NCBI RefSeq assembly: GCF_019207025.1
Contig: NZ_JAEEGC010000008.1
Coordinates: 1 to 64,000 of the forward strand
Length of the DNA stretch: 64,000 nt
Reading direction: 5' to 3'
Origin: Clostridium thailandense
GTDB lineage: Bacteria > Bacillota > Clostridia > Clostridiales > Clostridiaceae
Shown in pieces: positions 9,047 through 17,258 of the stretch. Every line of letters starts with the position of its first letter. Within the stretch, counting starts at the first letter, position 1. Position numbers and translations under genes: made by a program. The notes under the pieces were generated by a model. The model worked only from the letters and a program-made list of their open reading frames with translations. It was not told the DNA's origin and ran no database searches.

Positions 9047-9610
9047 CTAATCATCACCCAATATCAACTCTTGTGCATTTGGTAAAGTTTCTATCCATTT
9101 GCAAAATTCTCTCCACTCAGGTAGTCTATGATTTTTTCTTTGGGAATATACAGTTTTTAAAGCTCTATAGTTTGTAGTCAATCTAGCAGTTAATTCAAAT
9201 CCAGCAGGATTAGAATACAATAATTTCAAATAATCTTCTGGATCTTGAGTTTTGTTGTATGTATCTTTTAATTCTTCCATTATACTAATAATTCTTTCAT
9301 CTACATATTTATTATATTGTTTTCTTAAATCAAATTTGCTTATTCTATGCATAGTTGATTGTGAACTTACGAATTCAATAAATCTATATCTTTCTAATTC
9401 AACCCATGCCTTATTTGTAAAGGTTAAATCAAAATTCACTCTAATACCTGTTAAAAACTGATCATGAGCAGTTCCTTTTTTACATGAAGCTAATTTTACT
9501 GTAGTATTTACTATTTCCGATGAACATTCATTTGTATCAACTGCCATAGGATATTTACTAGCCTTTACACATTCCTCTAAATCATAAATTTTTACATTTT
9601 CAATTTTCAT
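9047..9610 (-). CDS. divergent ThyX-like (flavin-dependent thymidylate synthase fold) protein
   Basis: This 187-aa protein resembles phage-associated ThyX-fold proteins more than housekeeping ThyX. Its N-terminus MKIENVKIYDLEECV, the central ERYRFIEFVSSQSTMHRIS and the C-terminal LTTNYRALKTVYSQRKNHR followed by EFCKWIETLP match that phage-type layout from memory. The canonical ThyX motif RHRx7S appears as RYR with the Ser out of register, so classical thymidylate synthase activity is doubtful. Upstream spacing to the ribosome binding site (AGGAAG) is longer than usual at about 12 bases. It stands alone between two terminators, suggesting an acquired single gene. Confidence 0.6.
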   Translation of the reverse strand: MKIENVKIYDLEECVKASKYPMAVDTNECSSEIVNTTVKLASCKKGTAHDQFLTGIRVNFDLTFTNKAWVELERYRFIEFVSSQSTMHRISKFDLRKQYNKYVDERIISIMEELKDTYNKTQDPEDYLKLLYSNPAGFELTARLTTNYRALKTVYSQRKNHRLPEWREFCKWIETLPNAQELILGDD

Positions 9611-9793
9611 AATAATATTTTCTTCCTTTCTTTATGCAAATAATTTTTATTTAATTTACTCAAATGAGAAAATTTCATATTTCAACGCTATCAGCATTAT
9701 ATATATTCGACAAAAAGCTCATTTTTCCTTTTCCAATATTATAATTTTAATAATGACTTTAGCAACATATATTAGTTTAACATTATCTACTGG

Positions 9794-9830
9794 AAAATAG
9801 AAAGAGCCATTTTTAGGCTCTTTCTATTTT
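9794..9830 (-). terminator. terminator of the MacAB-like efflux operon
   Basis: Perfect 15-base arms (AAAATAGAAAGAGCC and complement) with a 7-base loop, 33 bp past the permease stop. Confidence 0.8.
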
Positions 9831-9862
9831 CAAATAAAAATTCTATAATATTGTCTTTAAAT

Positions 9863-11029
9863 TTACTCAAATCTTAAAGCGTCAATAGGTTTAAGATTTG
9901 ATGCTTTATAAGCTGGGAATATTCCAAATATTATTCCCACCGCTAAAGAGAAAGAAAAGGCTACAACAACTATTGGTAGTGAGAAAGTCATCGACATTCC
10001 AATAGCCGATACTACCCATCCTATTCCTAATCCAAATAGTACACCAGATATTCCCCCTAATGAACTTAAAACTAACGCTTCAATAAGGAACTGAATCAAT
10101 ATATCTTTCCTTGTCCCACCTAATGCTTTTCTAATACCTATCTCTTTTGTACGTTCCGATACAGATACCAGCATAACATTCATTACACCTATTCCACCTA
10201 CTATTAGGGATATAGCAGCTATGCCACCTAATAAATATGTCATAGTACTGGAGATTGAATTCATTGTATCTAGCAGTTGTTTCTGACTCATAACTCTATT
10301 ATTGTTATCAGTTGATTTAAAGAAACTAGTTAGATAGCTATTTATTTCATTAGTTACTGAGTCAACGTTCTTTTCATCAGAAGATTTTATATAAACAGTC
10401 TGAACATTTCTTGTACCTGCAAGACCTATAGCTGTAGTTGATGGAATAATCACCATATCATCTGTGTTATTTCCCATGGAACTTCCTTGAGACTTTAACA
10501 CACCTACAACCTCATAAGTGTTACCTTTTATATTGAGTTCTTTTCCAACTGGACTCTCTAACCCATAAAGCTGCTGTGCTATATCTGATCCTAAAACAGC
10601 AACCTTGTTTCTATAATCTACATCTAAATCTGCAATAAACCTGCCCTCTGCAACATTCATATTTCTTATATCAAGAAAATTACTAGTAGTTCCTGTTACT
10701 AATGTGTTTTGAGAATTTTTATCAACTTTAACAGTTGTATTTGTGGATATGACAGGTGCTACCTTGTCCACTCCTTGTATTTGCTCAATATCTTTTACAT
10801 CATCAAGAGTAAACTGTTTAGTACCGTTACTTGATGTGTTTGCTGCAATAAGATTTGTTCCAAGTGATTGAACCTGAGAAGTTATTTGTTTTGTTGATCC
10901 GCTTCCCATACCTACTAATACAATTACTGAGGAAATTCCTATAATAATCCCTATCATAGTAAGGGCAGATCTTAATTTATTATTTTTTATATTCTTTAAA
11001 GCTAATTTTATTGTTTGAAAAAATCTCAT
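9863..11029 (-). CDS. MacB-like ABC transporter permease
   Basis: This 388-aa permease has the MacB layout: cytoplasmic LALKNIKNNKLRSALTMIGI, one transmembrane helix near residues 20-42, a MacB-type extracytoplasmic domain of about 220 residues, then three helices in the FtsX domain with the hallmark VSVSERTKEIGIRKALGGTR. The C-terminus ends FPAYKASNLKPIDALRFE, as in typical members. It is the last gene of an operon with its ATPase (14 bp upstream) and an HlyD-like adaptor, so it forms a tripartite-like exporter adapted to a Gram-positive envelope. The likely substrates are peptides, lipids or drugs; the sequence does not decide. Confidence 0.92.
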   Translation of the reverse strand: MRFFQTIKLALKNIKNNKLRSALTMIGIIIGISSVIVLVGMGSGSTKQITSQVQSLGTNLIAANTSSNGTKQFTLDDVKDIEQIQGVDKVAPVISTNTTVKVDKNSQNTLVTGTTSNFLDIRNMNVAEGRFIADLDVDYRNKVAVLGSDIAQQLYGLESPVGKELNIKGNTYEVVGVLKSQGSSMGNNTDDMVIIPSTTAIGLAGTRNVQTVYIKSSDEKNVDSVTNEINSYLTSFFKSTDNNNRVMSQKQLLDTMNSISSTMTYLLGGIAAISLIVGGIGVMNVMLVSVSERTKEIGIRKALGGTRKDILIQFLIEALVLSSLGGISGVLFGLGIGWVVSAIGMSMTFSLPIVVVAFSFSLAVGIIFGIFPAYKASNLKPIDALRFE

Positions 11030-11042
11030 TTAGCTTCCCCCT

Positions 11043-11705
11043 TTACGCATAAAGCTTGCCATCTTCTATAGTAACAACTCTCTCAGCTTGTTCTGCAACC
11101 TTGGGATCATGGGTTATTAATATTATGGTTTGCCCTTGTTTATGAAGTTCCTTTATAAGTTCCATAATTTCTTTGCTAGTTTTACTGTCTAATGCTCCTG
11201 TAGGCTCGTCTGCTAGTAGTATCTTCGGATTTCCAACTAATGCTCTTGCAATAGCTACTCTCTGCTGTTGACCTCCTGAAAGCTGATTAGGTCTATGATG
11301 TTCTCTTCCATTAAGCCCAACCTTTTCAAGATATCCCATTGCAAGTGATCTACACTCTTTATCATTCATCCCCCTATATAAAAGAGGAACTTCCACATTT
11401 TCTACTGCATCTAGTTTGTTCAGCAAATTGAAGTTTTGAAATATAAAACCTATTTGCTTATTTCTGATTCTAGCTAATTCTAATTCATTTGCTTTATCAA
11501 TATTTACGCTGTCAAATATATAGTTTCCAGTATCAGCCATGTCTAAACATCCTAATATATTCATTAATGTAGACTTACCTGAACCAGATGGACCTATAAT
11601 AGACACAAATTCATTTTCTTTTATACTTAAATTTATATTATCTAAGGCTTTAACCACCGTATCTCCCATAGTGTAAGATTTACACAAATTGTTAATTTCT
11701 ATCAT
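11043..11705 (-). CDS. MacB-like ABC transporter ATP-binding protein
   Basis: This 220-aa ATPase has Walker A GPSGSGKST, Q loop FQNFNLL, signature LSGGQQQR, Walker B ILLADEPTGALD and switch His LITHD. The D loop continues SKTSKEIMELIKEL, as in MacB/YknY proteins. The start has GAAAGGAG nearby. The gene lies between the adaptor gene (41 bp upstream) and the permease gene, giving the YknX-YknY-YknZ order familiar from Bacillus, where the system exports a toxic peptide. Transfer of that substrate to this protein would be inference only. Confidence 0.94.
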   Translation of the reverse strand: MIEINNLCKSYTMGDTVVKALDNINLSIKENEFVSIIGPSGSGKSTLMNILGCLDMADTGNYIFDSVNIDKANELELARIRNKQIGFIFQNFNLLNKLDAVENVEVPLLYRGMNDKECRSLAMGYLEKVGLNGREHHRPNQLSGGQQQRVAIARALVGNPKILLADEPTGALDSKTSKEIMELIKELHKQGQTIILITHDPKVAEQAERVVTIEDGKLYA

Positions 11706-11745
11706 TTGAATTCTCCTTTCTCTTTTACGCTAAGCTTACTAGGCT

Positions 11746-12690
11746 TTATTTGCTTTGACTGCTGCCTTGACTTCCAGATGTTTTATTATTTCTTGTACCG
11801 CCACCTTGCATCATTTGGAAGTTCCCCATACCTTTTAGCTTTGATGAATTGTTTGAAGAACTCTTAATCTGTGGTAATTCAACTGCCTGCCCAGCTACTA
11901 ATCCATTAGTTATCTCTACTACTCTTCCATTACTAATACCTAACTCAACCTTTTGTAATGTTGGTGATGCATTTTCTTTAGGTATCATGACATATTTTTC
12001 TCCTTTAATATCTCTTACTGCTTCTACCGGTACTGCTAACGCATTGTCTTTAGATGCAGTAACTATAGTGGCTTCTGTAGACATTCCTACCTTTATATCA
12101 TTTACATTGTCAAAGGTTATTGTTACATCAAAATTTGAAACTCCATTAGAGTATGTTCCTTGCTGGCTGATATCTTTAACGGTTCCAGTAAATTTTACGT
12201 CTGGGAAAGCATTAACTTTTATGTCTGCCTTTTGACCAACTTTTAAATCCGGTAAATCAGTTTCATCCACTGATATTTTTGTATAAAGATTTTTATTATC
12301 AAAGGTTGTTATAAGTGCCTGAGATGCATTCACATTATCTCCTGCACTTACACTTATATCACTAACAACGCCGTCATAAGGCGCTACAATAGGGTCACTT
12401 CCATTTACAAAAGTTATTAGCTCCTGCCCCTTTGTTACAACCTGATTTTTACTTACTAATACTGAATCTATTGTATCTCTACTTGCTGCTTTAAGAACAT
12501 CTGTTGATGATGATTGAACACTTCCTGAGCCAGAAATTGATTTTTTAATATTCTGTACTGACGCCTTTGATGTGGTATACTGGGAAGTTTGACTTTGGGC
12601 TGCTGCTTTAGCATTGATGTTTTTATATACTCCAAATCCTCCAAATCCTAATACTCCTACTAATATTATACTAATAGCTACTTTTTTCAT
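11746..12690 (-). CDS. efflux adaptor, HlyD/MacA (YknX) family
   Basis: This 314-aa membrane-fusion-type protein has an N-terminal signal anchor (KVAISIILVGVLGFGGFGVY, residues 3-22) followed by a lipoyl/barrel-sandwich region (PIVAPYDGVVSDISVSAGD) and beta-barrel repeats (VGQKADIKVNAFPDVKFTG). There is almost no coiled-coil hairpin, as in short Gram-positive adaptors. The C-terminus is a Ser/Gly/Asn-rich tail (TRNNKTSGSQGSSQSK) that is probably disordered. It is the first gene of the operon; about 410 bp of untranslated region lie upstream, shared with the terminator of the molybdenum island. Confidence 0.9.
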   Translation of the reverse strand: MKKVAISIILVGVLGFGGFGVYKNINAKAAAQSQTSQYTTSKASVQNIKKSISGSGSVQSSSTDVLKAASRDTIDSVLVSKNQVVTKGQELITFVNGSDPIVAPYDGVVSDISVSAGDNVNASQALITTFDNKNLYTKISVDETDLPDLKVGQKADIKVNAFPDVKFTGTVKDISQQGTYSNGVSNFDVTITFDNVNDIKVGMSTEATIVTASKDNALAVPVEAVRDIKGEKYVMIPKENASPTLQKVELGISNGRVVEITNGLVAGQAVELPQIKSSSNNSSKLKGMGNFQMMQGGGTRNNKTSGSQGSSQSK

Positions 12691-12887
12691 AATTATCTAT
12701 CCCTTCTATATAATTAAATTTAATGTCCCTCGCTATGGGTACTATTATGATACTGAAACCTTAACTTATCCTTAACTAAATAACTTTTATTCTATAGTAA
12801 TAACTACTAAAAATGTCAAAGTTGCATTTTAAAATACTCCAGTAAGAGATAAATAATTATTTTATTCAGTGAACTTCTACAACTAAA

Positions 12888-12983
12888 GTCTTATACATAC
12901 TAAGCACAGTATGTATAAGACTGTGGAAGCTGAATAAGCATGATAAAAAGTAAACTTTCTATCATGCTTATTCAGGTTCCACA
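12888..12983 (-). terminator. tandem hairpins after the molybdenum hydroxylase operon
   Basis: Two hairpins lie side by side: 14-base perfect arms at 12888-12901/12908-12921, and 22-base arms with one mismatch at 12923-12944/12961-12982. Both lie 119-214 bp past the FAD-subunit stop in the 12691-13101 gap. The second is the more terminator-like. Apart from these and the presumed promoter of the efflux operon, the 411-bp gap shows nothing I can call. Confidence 0.6.
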
Positions 12984-13101
12984 ATCTCTTTATTTAAAAA
13001 CTAAAATTAAAACTCTATATCTAAATTGTTGACAAAATAATTTCATTGATCAATCTGGAATACAGTTATTATTATGTCGATTAAAATTTATTCTAAACTA
13101 A

Positions 13102-13920
13102 TTAGATTCCGTTACTTTCAAGAAAATCACGAAGTAAATTCATACAAGCAGCCTTTCTGAACTCTGCAGAAATTCTACCTCTTATTGGTACGATAGCTTT
13201 ATCATAGGCTGCAAGATATTCTTCCTTAACAGCCTTTGCTTCTTCAATAGTCTTGCCAATAAGCATTGCATCAATATCTGCTCGCCTAATAACAACATCA
13301 CTCACTGCACCAAAAGCTGTTATACAATTACTAATTTTGCCTTCTTTTTCATTTAATATGGCAGCAAAAGCTACTCTAGAAATTGCCAAGGACTTTCTTG
13401 CACCTATCTTCTTATAATAGTAATTATTAAAACCTACTTTATCCATAAGAATCTCAACAAGTAATTCATCTTTTTGCAGAGAGGTTTTCTTTCTACCGAG
13501 ATAAAATTCATTAATAGGAATTACACGTTCACCTCTGCTACTAACAATACGAAGTTTAGAATCTGTAGCAAATAATACTAGTGCACTATCTGCCTTAGGA
13601 GATCCATTACATATATTACCTCCTATAGTACCAAGATTTCTTATTGCTGGTGCTGCAATCTGAGCTAATGCTTCTTTTAAAATAGCAGGAACTAACTCAC
13701 TCTCAATAATATCAGTAAAGTTACATGCCGCTCCAATACGAATATATTCATTATCCTCCACGATATTTTTCATCTCTGACACTTTATTAAGAAACAAATA
13801 TGTTGCGTTCTCATCTGCTTCCACCATTAAATCAGTACCTCCTGCATATGGAGTAACAGCCTCTCTTGCACGAATTTCCAATGCTTCTTTTAAGGATGTT
13901 GCCTTATATCCATTTACCAT
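13102..13920 (-). CDS. xanthine dehydrogenase-family FAD-binding subunit
   Basis: This 272-aa subunit belongs to the CoxM/XdhB family, which passes electrons from the 2Fe-2S clusters to NAD or another acceptor. FAD-binding motifs are PYAGGTDLMVE near residue 20 and TIGGNICNGSPKADS near residue 97, and the C-terminal cluster domain ends RGRISAEFRKAA. Its start overlaps the 2Fe-2S subunit stop by 7 bp, indicating translational coupling. It is the last gene of the three-subunit set L-S-M on the minus strand. Its substrate is probably a purine or another N-heterocycle or aldehyde, judged only from the family. Confidence 0.92.
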   Translation of the reverse strand: MVNGYKATSLKEALEIRAREAVTPYAGGTDLMVEADENATYLFLNKVSEMKNIVEDNEYIRIGAACNFTDIIESELVPAILKEALAQIAAPAIRNLGTIGGNICNGSPKADSALVLFATDSKLRIVSSRGERVIPINEFYLGRKKTSLQKDELLVEILMDKVGFNNYYYKKIGARKSLAISRVAFAAILNEKEGKISNCITAFGAVSDVVIRRADIDAMLIGKTIEEAKAVKEEYLAAYDKAIVPIRGRISAEFRKAACMNLLRDFLESNGI

Positions 13921-14381
13921 AAACCCTTCCCCTCCTTTGCTGCAATATTAATAGCCTTAACTATAGCATTATAGCCAGTACATCTGCAAAGATTTCCAGA
14001 AATACCATCACGAATGTCATTTTCAGTAGGGTTTGGATTCTTAGCAAGAATACACTCTGATGCAAGTATCATGCCAGGGATACAAAAACCACATTGCACA
14101 GCACTTACGGATGCATATGCCTTATCAAGGACCATAAAACGTTCAGTTTCTCTATATCCTTCAATGGTTACGACAGCACTTCCTTCAATACTGCCCATAG
14201 CTACCATACAAGAGTTAGCTAGTCGGTTATCAAGAATAACAGAACAAGCACCGCATTCGCCTTCTTTACAACCACACTTTACACCAGTAATACTAAATTC
14301 ATTTCTAAGTACATCCAGCAAACGCTCATTTGCTTTTGCAGCAGACGCAACCTCCTGTCCATTAAGAATAAATTTTATCAT
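13914..14381 (-). CDS. xanthine dehydrogenase-family 2Fe-2S subunit
   Basis: This 155-aa subunit has both conserved clusters: the plant-type ferredoxin motif CGCKEGECGACSVIL near residues 36-50 with its distal Cys in SCMVAMG, and the C-terminal motif CGFCIPGMILA plus GNLCRCTGYNAIV. It is the electron-relay subunit between the molybdenum centre and FAD. Its first base is the last base of the large-subunit stop codon (TAATG overlap), and its end overlaps the FAD-subunit start. Confidence 0.95.
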   Translation of the reverse strand: MIKFILNGQEVASAAKANERLLDVLRNEFSITGVKCGCKEGECGACSVILDNRLANSCMVAMGSIEGSAVVTIEGYRETERFMVLDKAYASVSAVQCGFCIPGMILASECILAKNPNPTENDIRDGISGNLCRCTGYNAIVKAINIAAKEGKGLW

Positions 14382-16495
14382 TACTTAAGCACCTCCTGTA
14401 AAACTCTCATGGTATCTTCTTGTGTGAATGGTATTTTATTTAAATTTGCGCCAAGAGCATTTTCCATAGCCTCAACATAAGCTGGAGCAGCACCAACTAA
14501 TGGAAGTTCACCAGCTCCCTTTGCACCATATGGCCCATGTGTATATGGGTTATTCATTATCTCAGTTACAAGATTTGGAACATCTACTGATGTAGGAATG
14601 ATGTAATCACTAAAACTGTTGTTACGAATCATACCTCTATCATTATAATCCATTTGTTCCATAGACGCATAGCCAATACCTTGAAGGAAACCTCCCTCCA
14701 TTTGCCCCTGTATAATATTCATATCAATTGGAACACCAACGTCAAAAATCCCCCATGCTCCAAGTATATTAGTAGTAGCAGTAAGTGTATCCACTTCTAC
14801 TTCAATAGCATTAACAGACCAAGAATAGGTTGGATAAGCGTCTCCCTTGAACTCATCAATACTAAAAGGAATTACAAAATCAGGCTCAGCAAAATGTTCT
14901 TCTACAACTTGTTCTTCTCCTGGTTTCCATTCTTTTTTAAGCTTTTCTGCCGCACGCTTAAGCAATCCCCCAACTGTCATCAAGGAACGGCTTGCTACTG
15001 TCGGACCTGAGTCTGGTACACGGTCTGTATCAGGATTATTGATAAAAACCTGTTCATAAGGAATTCCAAGAGTATCTGCAACAATTTTACTGAAAGTAGT
15101 TTTTAGACCTTGTCCTATATCCGAATTACTTGCTAAAATTTCCACAGTATCATCTGAATTCTTCCTTATCTTAGTAACTGCCTTAATGATATCACGTTCT
15201 CCACTACCAGTAAATCCGCACCCATGGAAAAACAAAGACATACCAATCCCCTTGCGGTATCTACCTGTTTGATTCTTGTACAATTTGCGTTTTGCACGGT
15301 AATCAGTAAGTTCATCAATACGCTCAATCATTTCAGGTAGAGGTACATGAAAATGATACTTACCACTTGTAGAAGTAGAATCACCCTGTTTAACAATGTA
15401 TTTTTCTTTAAGTTCAAGAGAATCAATACCCATTTCTTTTGCAATATGATCCATAATCATTTCTACTGCAAAGAAGGTCTGAGGTGCACCAAAGCCACGA
15501 TATGCACCGCAAGGTACAGTATTAGTTTTAACCGCACGACCATCAACACGAAGATTATCTACGCGATACACACCATTTGCACAAATCAAACCGCGCTGTA
15601 AAACAACTGGAGAAAGTGTTGTATATGCACCACTATTAAAAAGAACATCAATATCCATACCAGTAATTTCACCATTTTTAACAGCTACTTTATAAGTACT
15701 TATAGATGGGTGACGTTTAGACGTAAACTCCATATCCTCTCGTCTGTCAAATACCACCTTAACAGGCTTATTTGCCTTTTTTGCTGCTACTGCTGTTTGA
15801 CACGCAAGTATAGATGGAAATGCTTCCTTTCCCCCAAAACCTCCACCAGTAATGTCCTGGATAACTTGAACATCCTTAGCGTCATATCCTAATGCTTTTG
15901 ACACTGCACCATGAACATAATATGGACACTGCATAGAACCACGTACAGTCATTCTTCCATCATGAGGATAGGCTATTATACCTTGTGTTTCAAGATAAGC
16001 TTGTTCTTGATAACCAGTTTGGAAAGTCTCAATGAAAACGCGATCTGCATCTTTTAAGGCTTTATCAATATCACCTTTTTCATAATTATAATGAAAGAAC
16101 ACAGTATCAGATTTGCACATATCAAGAACAGGAACTTGCTCTTCATATACTATAACAATTTCATTTAAAATTCTCTCAACTTCTTTTAGGTTTGGTCCAA
16201 CTACCATTAAAATTGGTTCACCAACATATTCTACAGTATCATTAGCATAAACAGGAGTATCATCCTTTACAATTGCAACGCGATTTACACCTGTTATATC
16301 GTTTTTGTCAACAACATAATATCCTTCTGGCAATTCAGGAAGAATAATATTTTTAATACGTGCTTTTGCTTTTACAGAGTGTAACAACTTTCCATAAAGC
16401 ATATCTTCCATTACATGATCATCCACATAAAGAGCACGACCGTTCATTTTTGATTCATGATCTTTTTTCTTCACAGATTTACTTATAGTTTCCAT
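14381..16495 (-). CDS. xanthine dehydrogenase-family molybdopterin-binding subunit
   Basis: This 704-aa catalytic subunit binds molybdopterin cytosine dinucleotide. Visible motifs are QEQAYLETQG, GGGFGGKE, GAYRGFGAPQ, SDIGQGLKT and the catalytic-Glu segment GAKGAGELPLVGAAP near the C-terminus. I chose the ATG at 16495 (METISKSVKKK), which has AGGAGG six bases upstream, rather than 16513. It forms a heterotrimer with the two following overlapping genes. The MocA gene directly upstream would supply its cofactor. The exact substrate (xanthine, hypoxanthine, nicotinate or other) is not decided by what I can see. Confidence 0.92.
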   Translation of the reverse strand: METISKSVKKKDHESKMNGRALYVDDHVMEDMLYGKLLHSVKAKARIKNIILPELPEGYYVVDKNDITGVNRVAIVKDDTPVYANDTVEYVGEPILMVVGPNLKEVERILNEIVIVYEEQVPVLDMCKSDTVFFHYNYEKGDIDKALKDADRVFIETFQTGYQEQAYLETQGIIAYPHDGRMTVRGSMQCPYYVHGAVSKALGYDAKDVQVIQDITGGGFGGKEAFPSILACQTAVAAKKANKPVKVVFDRREDMEFTSKRHPSISTYKVAVKNGEITGMDIDVLFNSGAYTTLSPVVLQRGLICANGVYRVDNLRVDGRAVKTNTVPCGAYRGFGAPQTFFAVEMIMDHIAKEMGIDSLELKEKYIVKQGDSTSTSGKYHFHVPLPEMIERIDELTDYRAKRKLYKNQTGRYRKGIGMSLFFHGCGFTGSGERDIIKAVTKIRKNSDDTVEILASNSDIGQGLKTTFSKIVADTLGIPYEQVFINNPDTDRVPDSGPTVASRSLMTVGGLLKRAAEKLKKEWKPGEEQVVEEHFAEPDFVIPFSIDEFKGDAYPTYSWSVNAIEVEVDTLTATTNILGAWGIFDVGVPIDMNIIQGQMEGGFLQGIGYASMEQMDYNDRGMIRNNSFSDYIIPTSVDVPNLVTEIMNNPYTHGPYGAKGAGELPLVGAAPAYVEAMENALGANLNKIPFTQEDTMRVLQEVLK

Positions 16496-16566
16496 ATAGC
16501 TCCTCCTATACATTTATTTGTTATACATTTTTATAAATGCTATAAAATTTATAAACTAGAACAATA

Positions 16567-17202
16567 TTATATATATGTTAATTGTTTTAGATAAATCTCC
16601 CTATCCATATAGTGTAGCAGTCTATCATAATCTAACTTTGTATCTGCATCTAACATACAGCCAAAATCCTCAACAGGTGCTGTTACCATAAGACCTTCAA
16701 ACTGTTTCCACACTTCTCGAAGACCGCCCTCTCCATTAAAGTTAAGAATAAAATCTATGCAGTTCCATGAAATTAGTGGTGGATGCTTTCGTTTTCCATC
16801 AATAGTTGGAAAAGCTACCATTGCATCTGTTCTGCACATAGCCTCTTTTAGCACAGTAAAGGTACTAATATGAATCGCTGGCATATCTCCTGGTAGAATA
16901 TAAAAGGCATCACAGGTATTAAGTACTGATATTCCTATCTTAATAGATGTTAACATGTCTGTTTCTGAATATCTCCTGTTTTGTATAAATATCAGCCTAG
17001 AACTGTTATACTTACCACTTAAAAAAGCTTCAACTTCTTCAGCACGATATCCAAGTACCACAATTACTTGACTTACACCAGCATTAAACATACTATCGAT
17101 GCTGTGTTCAATTATGGTTTTTTCTTTTAATTTTAAAAGTGGCTTAAACGCTTTCATACGGCTAGATAAACCTGCAGCCAATATAATGCCATTGACTTTC
17201 AT
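16567..17202 (-). CDS. mocA: molybdenum cofactor cytidylyltransferase, MocA/YgfJ type
   Basis: This 211-aa nucleotidyltransferase carries the intact family signature GIILAAGLSSRM with a following Lys (KAFKPLLKL), the second catalytic motif LPGDMPAIH, and the late motif MLDADTKLDYDRLL. MocA transfers CMP to molybdopterin to make the cytosine dinucleotide form needed by xanthine dehydrogenase-type enzymes. It sits between the two hydroxylases of the island. GTGAGG lies seven bases before its ATG. The neighbouring MocA-like fusion protein lacks these catalytic residues, so this is the likely active enzyme of the cluster. Confidence 0.87.
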   Translation of the reverse strand: MKVNGIILAAGLSSRMKAFKPLLKLKEKTIIEHSIDSMFNAGVSQVIVVLGYRAEEVEAFLSGKYNSSRLIFIQNRRYSETDMLTSIKIGISVLNTCDAFYILPGDMPAIHISTFTVLKEAMCRTDAMVAFPTIDGKRKHPPLISWNCIDFILNFNGEGGLREVWKQFEGLMVTAPVEDFGCMLDADTKLDYDRLLHYMDREIYLKQLTYI

Positions 17203-17258
17203 TCAAATTCCTCACTTTCTAAATCAAATAGTATTACGATGCTTTTCTAATATACTAT

